Source: Microbacteriaceae bacterium | GTDB lineage: Bacteria; Actinomycetota; Actinomycetes; Actinomycetales; Microbacteriaceae | Length of the DNA stretch: 15,222 nucleotides | Direction of reading: 5' to 3' | NCBI GenBank assembly: GCA_023254555.1 | Contig: JALRLI010000024.1 | Location: 1 to 15,222 of the forward strand | In this document: positions 1 through 5,987 of the stretch, piece by piece | Layout of the letters: the number at the start of each line of letters is the position of its first letter | Numbering within the stretch: position 1 is the stretch's first letter | Notes under the pieces: generated by a model | Database searches by the model: none | The model's input: the letters and a program-made list of their open reading frames with translations, nothing else | What the model was told of the DNA's origin: nothing | Made by a program: the position numbers and the translations under genes

Positions 1-1265
1 CAAAGCGCACCGCAATCGAGGTGGCAAAAAAAGACTCGACCACCCCGAATGCAGACCAGCGCGCGGCGATTGATCGAGATTTCACCTTAGCTGGGCTTTG
101 GCTGAGCGAGGTGACCACGATTGGAGAGAGCTCAGAGCTCCCACGGGCGATATCCCGTGTTGAATGGGTATTTGATTCGATCAACACCTGGGCCGCAATG
201 TCTGAACCAGTGGCGTTGAGTATCTCAGACGCACTGATGACAGCAATGGCAGAAAACTCGCCTGAGGAGCTGCGTGATGCACTAGCAGGTGCCGGAAAGA
301 TGATTCGTGGCGTAGCCGGCGCGCTGTTTGCGATGCAGCTGGGTACTGTTGTCGGACGTCTCGCGTCAGAAGTGGTGTCGGGTGGAGACATTGGAGTGCA
401 GCTTTTCGAACGAAACGTCGCATCCCTGCTGCCCGAAAATATTGCGGCCTTCGCCGAAGGACTCGACCAACCGAAAGACCAAGTTCAGCTCTACCTCGCA
501 GTTCGCGAACAGGCACACACGCGGCTGTTTCACCACGCTCGATGGTTACGCGTGCACTTGCAGTCTGCGATTATCGAGTACGCCCGCGGTATCCGCATTG
601 ATACGGAGCGCATCGGGGAACTTGCTGCAGACTTTGACCCAAGCAACCCTGAGCAAATTCGAGATGCGCTGACGAATGGCTCTCTGATTCCGCCAAAGAC
701 CGATGCCCAGAAAGCAGCACACGCGCGGTTAGAAACAACCCTCGCACTCATCGAAGGCTGGGTTGATGAGGTAACAAAAACGGCCGTGTCGCGACTCCCG
801 GGGGCTGAGGCGATCGCAGAGATGGTTCGGCGTCGTCGAGCAACCGGAGGCCCTGCCGAGTCAGCGTTTTCAACGCTTGTCGGCCTTGAACTTCGACCCC
901 GTCGACTCCGAGAAGCCGCCGCGATGTGGGCGCGCTTGAGTGAGGTGGCAGGCGCGGATGCCCGCGATGCAGTCTGGGCGCATCCTGACTTATTGCCGAC
1001 CTCTGACGAGATTGATCAGCCTGACTTGCTCATTGCACGACTCGATATGACTGGCCTGATTGCGGCTGAGGGTGAGGTCGCCGGCAAGCCGACACAAGAC
1101 GAGTTTGACCGGGCAATCGCTGAGTTACTGGAATCGAGTGACGCTGCCCGCCCGATTGAGGGTGAGTTCGGCGACCTTGTTTCTGATCCGGACGAAAAGC
1201 CCGGGTCAGAGCCCCAGGCTGGCGACACCGGCGAAAGCGACGTGCGCCCAGAAGGCGATAAGTAA
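1..1265 (+). CDS. Zincin_2 (DUF2342) family putative zinc-dependent metalloprotease, 5' end off window
   Basis: Probably a soluble zincin-fold metallopeptidase of the actinobacterial Zincin_2/TIGR03624 family; the substrate is unknown. Counting from the GTG at 21, it has the family's helix REQAHTRLFHH (162-172), an RExxH variant of HExxH. It also has the WLRVHL...EYARGI block (175-191) and IEGWVDEV (244-251), which may supply the third metal ligand. The C-terminus (about 375-414) is acidic and looks disordered. The frame is open to position 3 without a stop, and residues before the GTG continue the family pattern. Family members also carry an N-terminal Gly/Met-rich region not seen here, so I treat the gene as partial; GTG 21 is a weak alternative start. 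It lies 65 bp before the E1-like gene on the same strand, possibly in one unit. This pairing resembles Rv3195-Rv3196. The family is fairly sure; proteolytic activity is inferred. Confidence 0.82.
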   Translation, partial: KRTAIEVAKKDSTTPNADQRAAIDRDFTLAGLWLSEVTTIGESSELPRAISRVEWVFDSINTWAAMSEPVALSISDALMTAMAENSPEELRDALAGAGKMIRGVAGALFAMQLGTVVGRLASEVVSGGDIGVQLFERNVASLLPENIAAFAEGLDQPKDQVQLYLAVREQAHTRLFHHARWLRVHLQSAIIEYARGIRIDTERIGELAADFDPSNPEQIRDALTNGSLIPPKTDAQKAAHARLETTLALIEGWVDEVTKTAVSRLPGAEAIAEMVRRRRATGGPAESAFSTLVGLELRPRRLREAAAMWARLSEVAGADARDAVWAHPDLLPTSDEIDQPDLLIARLDMTGLIAAEGEVAGKPTQDEFDRAIAELLESSDAARPIEGEFGDLVSDPDEKPGSEPQAGDTGESDVRPEGDK

Positions 1266-1315
1266 GCCTCTCAATTTTGGTTTGTGAATAACTTTGCGCG
1301 ACTGAGCTTTGCTTC

Positions 1316-1330
1316 GGGCACACTGTGCCC
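1316..1330. promoter_or_regulatory. Perfect 15-bp palindrome just before the start of the E1-like gene
   Basis: GGGCACA-C-TGTGCCC is a perfect 7-1-7 inverted repeat that ends at the base before ATG 1331. It could be an operator. In RNA it could form a 6-bp hairpin with a 3-base loop that blocks the start codon. It is paired with a second palindrome 22 bp downstream. The function is inferred. Confidence 0.5.
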
Positions 1331-2242
1331 ATGCGAATGTTTAGACTAAACCCGATTCACGAACCTTTTTGGGTGACGCCAACTCAGTTGCGTTTCGGGG
1401 TGGATATTCCCCTGGCCACACTAGATTGCCCCTCCACTGCAGCCCTGAGACTCCTCTCGGCTATGAGTAAAGGCATTTCTGAATCCAGGTGCATCCAGCT
1501 TGCCGCGGTTCTCGGAGTTTCGCGCGCTGAACGAATTCGCATGCTTGAGGAGCTCACGCCAGTGTTTGAAATGAGCGAAACGGCTGACTCGGCGAACACG
1601 AACACGAACACGAACACCCTCATTTCGGGTCCTTCCTCAGTGACCCGAGCAATGGGATCAGCTCTCTCGAATGCCGGTTTTACGATTGTTTCAGAAGGCC
1701 CTACGCAACTCGTCATTCTCTGCTCGAATTTCAGTATCAGACTTGGCGAGGCGAGACGGTGGATGTCTGGCGCTGTTCCACACCTACCCGTGGTCTTTTC
1801 TGAGACTCAGATTCGCATCGGTCCTTTGATCACCAGCTCTGGTGCACCGTGTGCGTACTGCATTGAACTTCGGGCTGCGGAAGAGTCTGCACACTACGTT
1901 CCGATGGCAAGCCAGTTTGTGTTGCGCTCGTCACCACTGGCGACCGCCGCAACCAGTCACCTGATTGGAGCGCTCCTGGCGCGTCTGTTGACGTCTGCTG
2001 CCACCGATCTTCAATTGCAGCGTCACACCCTCGTTGCGTCTCAGGCCGAAAACCTCGTGGGATTCGAGTTCTCGTGGCGGCAAATCGAGCCACACCCGAA
2101 TTGCGACTGTCATCAAGCGCTGACTCGAACCGAATCTTTGAGCTCGGCGATGAATGGTGAAGCCAGTCGGCGCCTTCCGGCAGCAGTGTGTTCCGGCACG
2201 GTCAGTGTCAGCGACTCACCAGCCCGGGTGAGTGCTACGTAG
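1331..2242 (+). CDS. Orphan TOMM cyclodehydratase E1-like / leader-peptide-binding protein
   Basis: I recognise the fold weakly. The N-terminal 90 residues look like a winged-helix leader-binding domain. The second half carries a paired-cysteine zinc site, CAYC (C174, C177) and HPNCDC (C258, C260), as in the E1-like C proteins that work with YcaO enzymes to make azole peptides. No YcaO, precursor peptide or transporter is visible nearby, so its job is unclear; a similar orphan (Rv3196-like) is found in other actinobacteria. The start is one of GTG 1325, ATG 1331 or ATG 1337. I chose ATG 1331; none has a good ribosome binding site. Residues 90-97 are an Asn-Thr repeat between the two halves. 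After C260 the last 43 residues are encoded antisense to the end of uvrD2 and look like a read-through tail. The ORF is very likely real; the family call is moderate. Confidence 0.66.
   Translation: MRMFRLNPIHEPFWVTPTQLRFGVDIPLATLDCPSTAALRLLSAMSKGISESRCIQLAAVLGVSRAERIRMLEELTPVFEMSETADSANTNTNTNTLISGPSSVTRAMGSALSNAGFTIVSEGPTQLVILCSNFSIRLGEARRWMSGAVPHLPVVFSETQIRIGPLITSSGAPCAYCIELRAAEESAHYVPMASQFVLRSSPLATAATSHLIGALLARLLTSAATDLQLQRHTLVASQAENLVGFEFSWRQIEPHPNCDCHQALTRTESLSSAMNGEASRRLPAAVCSGTVSVSDSPARVSAT
1339..1351. promoter_or_regulatory. Perfect 13-bp palindrome inside the first codons of the E1-like gene
   Basis: GTTTAG-A-CTAAAC is a perfect 6-1-6 inverted repeat. Its centre (1345) is 22 bp, about two helical turns, from the centre of the palindrome at 1316-1330 (1323). 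The two sequences differ, so they are not copies of one site. They may bind two proteins, or one may be chance. Confidence 0.4.
1594..1617 (+). repeat. Four tandem copies of a GAACAC hexamer inside the E1-like gene
   Basis: Four perfect GAACAC units in a row encode alternating Asn and Thr. They sit in the linker between the N-terminal domain and the zinc-binding half. A unit of six keeps the reading frame, so copy number could vary without breaking the protein. Confidence 0.8.
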
Positions 2243-3825
2243 AAAAGCCGTCTCTCTTCCTCTCGTGCAACGTCATCTTCTGCGTAGGCAATTGGGAGCA
2301 CGCCCTCGACGCAGCCGGCCACGAACACATGTGGCCACTCGAGCCCCTTGGCTGAGTGGATGGCGCTGAGCGTGACCGCGACCAGTTGCGGCTCAACTTT
2401 CGCTCGAGCCCGTTCAACGAGGTCATCTGTGAATGCTTTGAGTGTGGTTTCACCGGGAGCTTCGTCTGCGAGCATGTAGAGTGCGTTCAGTGCTTCCCAG
2501 TTCTCCCGCTGCGCCGCTCCCGAGGGTGCCTTTGTCGTCCACCCCTGCGATCGCAAAATAGCACCCACCTGTTGGAAAAGTGGCTCGTCGCTCGGTGCGA
2601 GAGACGCAGCGCGGAGTGTCATGACTGCTTGCTTCACAACAGGGCGGTCAAAGAAACGCTGCGCACCCTGCACCTGGTAGCTCACCCCTTTTGAGATTAG
2701 CGCTGATTCAATTGCCGCAGACTGCGCGTTCGTTCGATAGAGCACCGCGAAATCGGCTGCACTTGCGCCCTGATCGATTCGAGCTTTGATCCGATTCGCG
2801 ATGAGCTCGGCTTCGGCAATTTCATTTTCGGTGCTGTACACGGCGGGTAATTCGTGCACGATGTGTTTGCGCTGCTCTGCTGCGACCGAATGCAGCGTAA
2901 TCGATCCAGGCCGTCCCGCAACGAGTTTGTTCGCCGCAGACACGATTTCGGCAGTCGAGCGAAAGTTTTGATCGAGCGTAAACGTTTGTGGGTTTTCGAA
3001 TTCTCTCGCGAAATTCAGCAGGTATTGGTTCGTGGCTCCGGCGAAGGAGAACACTGTTTGGCTCGCATCACCTACTGCACAGAGATCACCCCGCTCGCCC
3101 AACCACGCTTTGAGAAGGGCGTGCTGCAGCGGCGAGACGTCTTGGTACTCATCCACGGTGAAAAATCGATACTGCTCCCGCACCTGCGTCGCTACCTGAG
3201 GCTCGTTCTCGAGCATGCCGGTCATAGCTATCAGCACATCTTCAAAGTCAATTTGTTTTCGCTGATCTTTGAGACTTTCATACCCCTGGTGCAGCTCGAG
3301 CAACTGCTCGAGGGTGATCCCCTTTGGGAGGGATCTCGCTGCTGCGGCATTTGCGTACTCCTCGATGTTCAGCATTGAAACCTTGCGCCACTCAACCTCG
3401 GAAGCCACATCCCTGAGCGTTTCTGCGTCGAGTCTCAGGCTCAGCGAATCAGCCACCTGGAGGAGCGTTTTCGACTTTCCGGGTAATACCTGCGGAGCAA
3501 CTCCACCCACTACCTGAGGCCAAAAATAGCCCAGCTGAGCCAGCGCTGCAGCGTGAAAGGTTCGCGCGCTCACTGCGGGTACACCCAGATTGGTGAGTCG
3601 GTTGCGGAGTTCGTGAGCAGCCTTGGCTGTGAATGTGAGCGCTAAGACTCGCTGCGGCGTGTATGCGCCAACGTCGATACCGTGGGCGATGCGATGCGTG
3701 ATGGTGCGGGTCTTCCCTGTTCCTGCGCCGGCAAGAACCACTACCGGGCCTCGCAGTGCCTGCGCGATCTCGCGCTGTTGATCAGTCAGAGCATCCAGAA
3801 TGACCGAGGGTTGCCCTGTCGCCAC
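2113..3825 (-). CDS. uvrD2: UvrD2-like superfamily 1A DNA helicase, short form
   Basis: An ATP-driven 3'-5' DNA translocase/helicase of the UvrD/Rep family. From GTG 3825 it is 570 residues long. Visible motifs are Walker A GAGTGKT (33-39), Ia FTAKAA, II DEYQD (225-229), III GDASQT (252-257), IV NFRST (287-291), V HSAKGLEW (490-497) and VI RRLFYVALTRAG (525-536). Only 34 residues follow motif VI. Mycobacterial UvrD2 is about 700 residues and adds a tetracysteine motif and an HRDC domain; both are missing here. Start choice: GTG 3825 overlaps the nudC stop as TAGTG and has AGAAGG 9 bases upstream. The upstream GTG 3852 has no such site and would overlap nudC by 28 bp. The position after nudC matches other actinobacteria. 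It probably acts in repair; its helicase competence without the missing domains is uncertain. Confidence 0.88.
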   Translation of the reverse strand: MATGQPSVILDALTDQQREIAQALRGPVVVLAGAGTGKTRTITHRIAHGIDVGAYTPQRVLALTFTAKAAHELRNRLTNLGVPAVSARTFHAAALAQLGYFWPQVVGGVAPQVLPGKSKTLLQVADSLSLRLDAETLRDVASEVEWRKVSMLNIEEYANAAAARSLPKGITLEQLLELHQGYESLKDQRKQIDFEDVLIAMTGMLENEPQVATQVREQYRFFTVDEYQDVSPLQHALLKAWLGERGDLCAVGDASQTVFSFAGATNQYLLNFAREFENPQTFTLDQNFRSTAEIVSAANKLVAGRPGSITLHSVAAEQRKHIVHELPAVYSTENEIAEAELIANRIKARIDQGASAADFAVLYRTNAQSAAIESALISKGVSYQVQGAQRFFDRPVVKQAVMTLRAASLAPSDEPLFQQVGAILRSQGWTTKAPSGAAQRENWEALNALYMLADEAPGETTLKAFTDDLVERARAKVEPQLVAVTLSAIHSAKGLEWPHVFVAGCVEGVLPIAYAEDDVAREEERRLFYVALTRAGESLTLTVPEHTAAGRRRLASPFIAELKDSVRVSA

Positions 3826-4766
3826 TAGCTCTCGCCTTCTCTGTTGAGCCACTGGTTGATCATGAATCTGGCAATGGATGCCTCACCAGGAAGTTGCACA
3901 GTGAGATTGTGACCCAATAGCTCTTCACGCGTGAACCAGCGTAGGTCTGCAATCTCAGTTTCGTCTGGCACGAGATCTTCTGGCGCTTGGTCGTCTTCAA
4001 GCTCAGCGGTAAAGCCAAGCATCAACGACCTCGGGAACGGCCAAGGCTGAGAACTGTTGTATTTGACATTCTTGAGACGAACCCCTGCTTCTTCGAAAAC
4101 TTCTCTGTGCACAGCAGACTCGAGCGATTCACCCGCTTCAACGAAACCCGCAAGAAGCGAGTAACGGTTTTCGGGCCACAACAGGTTCGAACCCAGCAAC
4201 ACCCGATCACTCTTATCTGTGATCAACACGATAACCGCGGGATCGGTGCGCGGGTAGACTTCTTCGCCGGTTTCGGGGTGGTGGCGCATCCAACCCCCTT
4301 GTTGAGGGATGATCGGCAATCCGGAATACGCTGAGAAAGCTGCCCCTTCGTGCCACCGAGCAAGGGCCAGCCCGGTGGTGAACAATGCGAGATCCTCATC
4401 ACTCAACTGAGCGGACGACTCACGCAACGAAATCCAACGCGCACCATCAACTACGGGCAGTTGCTCAACGGTGACCAGGAAGATGAGTTCGCCGTTCCCG
4501 CTCTCACCGAGCAAGAAGCTTTCGCTCCTTGCACCTTCAGCAGCGGGAGAACCGAGGATTACAGTCAAGCTATCAAAATCTAATCGCGCTAGGGCTGCCC
4601 CACCGACACTGGCTACGAGCATCTGCTCTGCAGACAGCAGCAGGAATTTCGTTTCTGGTTGACGCCTTGCTGCCTCGAGTGCTTCTGAGTTCAGCCGCAA
4701 ATCAGCTCGGCGATCGAAATGCCCCCTCGACAAGGGTGGAAGTTTGGGGTGAATGTCTGGCTGCAT
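3825..4766 (-). CDS. nudC: NudC-type NAD(+)/NADH pyrophosphatase (Nudix hydrolase)
   Basis: Cleaves NADH/NAD+ to NMN(H) and AMP; NudC homologues also remove NAD caps from RNA. From ATG 4766 it is 313 residues long, the length I recall for the mycobacterial enzyme. The Nudix box is complete (residues 207-229: G-x5-E-x7-REV-x-EEAGV), followed by the NudC signature SQPWPFPRS (239-247), which marks NAD specificity. The zinc-ribbon region between the domains has no cysteines: FSAYSG (144-149) and MRHHPETG (160-167) stand where E. coli has CxxC pairs. ATG 4766 has GGAAGG 9 bases upstream. A longer frame to 4829 adds 21 unlike residues and would run almost to the divergent gene. It is the first gene of a two-gene unit with uvrD2. 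The call is secure. Confidence 0.93.
   Translation of the reverse strand: MQPDIHPKLPPLSRGHFDRRADLRLNSEALEAARRQPETKFLLLSAEQMLVASVGGAALARLDFDSLTVILGSPAAEGARSESFLLGESGNGELIFLVTVEQLPVVDGARWISLRESSAQLSDEDLALFTTGLALARWHEGAAFSAYSGLPIIPQQGGWMRHHPETGEEVYPRTDPAVIVLITDKSDRVLLGSNLLWPENRYSLLAGFVEAGESLESAVHREVFEEAGVRLKNVKYNSSQPWPFPRSLMLGFTAELEDDQAPEDLVPDETEIADLRWFTREELLGHNLTVQLPGEASIARFMINQWLNREGES
3835..3840 (-). promoter_or_regulatory. Ribosome binding site for uvrD2, inside the end of nudC
   Basis: AGAAGG on the minus strand lies 9 bases before GTG 3825. It supports that start over GTG 3852 and suggests translational coupling to nudC through the TAGTG overlap. Confidence 0.6.
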
Positions 4767-4775
4767 AGCATCCCG

Positions 4776-4781
4776 CCTTCC
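4776..4781 (-). promoter_or_regulatory. Ribosome binding site deciding the nudC start
   Basis: GGAAGG on the minus strand lies 9 bases from ATG 4766 and decides against the longer in-frame start at 4829. Confidence 0.7.
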
Positions 4782-4829
4782 CGAACGTTGTTGTACGCGT
4801 GCCGCCGCGTCGTCTGAGCGACTTACCAA

Positions 4830-4841
4830 TACGCTTGTGGC
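4830..4841 (+). promoter_or_regulatory. Likely leaderless promoter -10 (TACGCT) of the phosphotransferase-like gene
   Basis: TACGCT (4830-4835) is followed by exactly six bases and then ATG 4842, so transcription would start at or next to the A of the start codon. No Shine-Dalgarno sequence is present. No -35 box is evident. It sits in the 75-bp gap shared with divergent nudC. Confidence 0.5.
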
Positions 4842-5987
4842 ATGGCGAGCACCTCTTTCACTTTAGCCGCGCTGGCGACGATGGCAGTACCCGGTATCAC
4901 CGTGATTTCTGCTCGCGAACACTCGTATGGCGACGCCGATGAGCTCGTTGCGGCTGTGATCCAAACTGACCGGGGCGAACTGATTGTCCGTGTTCCACGC
5001 GATGCAACTGCCGAGAGGTCTCAGAGTGCAGAACTACTCGGTCTCGCCGCGCTCACGGTCGGAGCTCGCAGCATGCTTCCCTTCGAGGTACCGGAAGTGC
5101 TGGGTCTCACTGGAGCTGGGCAAACTCGTGCAGTGGTGTACACATACCTTTCTGGTGAGAAGGTCTCGAATGAGGCGCTCGCTCCTGACGCCTTGATAAT
5201 CGGCTCTATTGCAGCAACGTTGCGTGCGATCCACTCACTCCCCATTTCTCTCATTGCTGATGCAGGCCTGCCAAACTATTCAGCGGAAGCCTGCCGTGAA
5301 AATGCTGCGCGATTAGTGCGACGGGCTCATCAGACCCGCCTCGTACCCGCAGCGATCACTAGCCGCTGGGAGCAAATACTCGACGACGATGCGATTTGGG
5401 CGTTCGAGCCCACTGTTATTCATGGCAACATCGAGCAGGAGCAATTCTTGGTCGAAAATGATCACGTCGTTGGATTACTTGGCTGGTCAGAACTGAGTGT
5501 GGATGATCCTGCACGTGATTTGGCATGGTCACTTGCAGCTGGCGAAGCAACGTTTGAGTCGCTGCTCTCTCGCTACGACCAAGAGCGCGACATCACTGAC
5601 CTGACATCTTTTGCTGCTCGCGTTCACTTCTATCATGAGCTTGAGGTCGCGAAGTGGCTGCTCCACGGAATTGATACCCACGACAAGCGGGTAATTGACG
5701 ATGCAGTGCTGATGTTCGATGTGCTGATGGATCGCCTGCCCACAGCGCCGCGCACCACGGTGGAGCACCAGCCACTCAACGTTGAACAGGTTGAGCAGTT
5801 ACTCGATTCGACTGCTGTTACGAAGGCCCTTGAGACTGAGGGAGCAGCGCATACTGAGGCGACTGGGCAGGTCCTCGAGTCGACAGTCACCGAGTACAAC
5901 CAGGACGACACCGCAACCGCTCCAATTGCGATAGTCACCGATGAAACCCACGGATCTTCTGAAACTGGGGAGCAACGAGGCCTTTAA
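4842..5987 (+). CDS. Aminoglycoside-phosphotransferase-fold protein with a degenerate active site
   Basis: APH/choline-kinase fold, 381 residues. Brenner's loop is recognisable as VIHGNIEQEQFLV (192-204), where active enzymes have HGDxxxxNxL. The catalytic Asp is Asn196 and the metal-binding Asn is Gln201. The following metal-binding IDW reads LLGW, with Gly214 in place of Asp. The structural DPARDLAW (222-229) is kept. The N-lobe strand that normally bears the ATP-anchoring Lys reads ELIVRVPR (46-53). The fold thus looks kept while catalysis is lost: a pseudokinase-like protein, perhaps a small-molecule or protein binder. Residues from about 290 form an acidic, Thr/Glu-rich, probably disordered tail. 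It lies between nudC and adnB and shares its stop palindrome with adnB. No resistance role should be assumed. The fold is fairly sure; the function is unknown. Confidence 0.8.
   Translation: MASTSFTLAALATMAVPGITVISAREHSYGDADELVAAVIQTDRGELIVRVPRDATAERSQSAELLGLAALTVGARSMLPFEVPEVLGLTGAGQTRAVVYTYLSGEKVSNEALAPDALIIGSIAATLRAIHSLPISLIADAGLPNYSAEACRENAARLVRRAHQTRLVPAAITSRWEQILDDDAIWAFEPTVIHGNIEQEQFLVENDHVVGLLGWSELSVDDPARDLAWSLAAGEATFESLLSRYDQERDITDLTSFAARVHFYHELEVAKWLLHGIDTHDKRVIDDAVLMFDVLMDRLPTAPRTTVEHQPLNVEQVEQLLDSTAVTKALETEGAAHTEATGQVLESTVTEYNQDDTATAPIAIVTDETHGSSETGEQRGL

Noticed and set aside
1384..1716. Minus-strand frame with a VFVFVFVF stretch resembling a membrane segment
   Set aside because: It is the antisense of the GAACAC hexamer repeat in the E1-like gene.
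3825..3852. Longer uvrD2 start at GTG 3852
   Set aside because: No ribosome binding site, a 28-bp overlap with nudC, and residues unlike helicase N-termini; GTG 3825 has AGAAGG and a coupled TAGTG.
4767..4829. Longer nudC N-terminus from 4829
   Set aside because: The 21 extra residues are unlike the family and would leave 12 bp to the divergent gene; ATG 4766 has GGAAGG upstream.
4842..5987. Antibiotic resistance kinase
   Set aside because: The fold is APH-like but catalytic and metal-binding residues are substituted and the gene sits in a housekeeping block.
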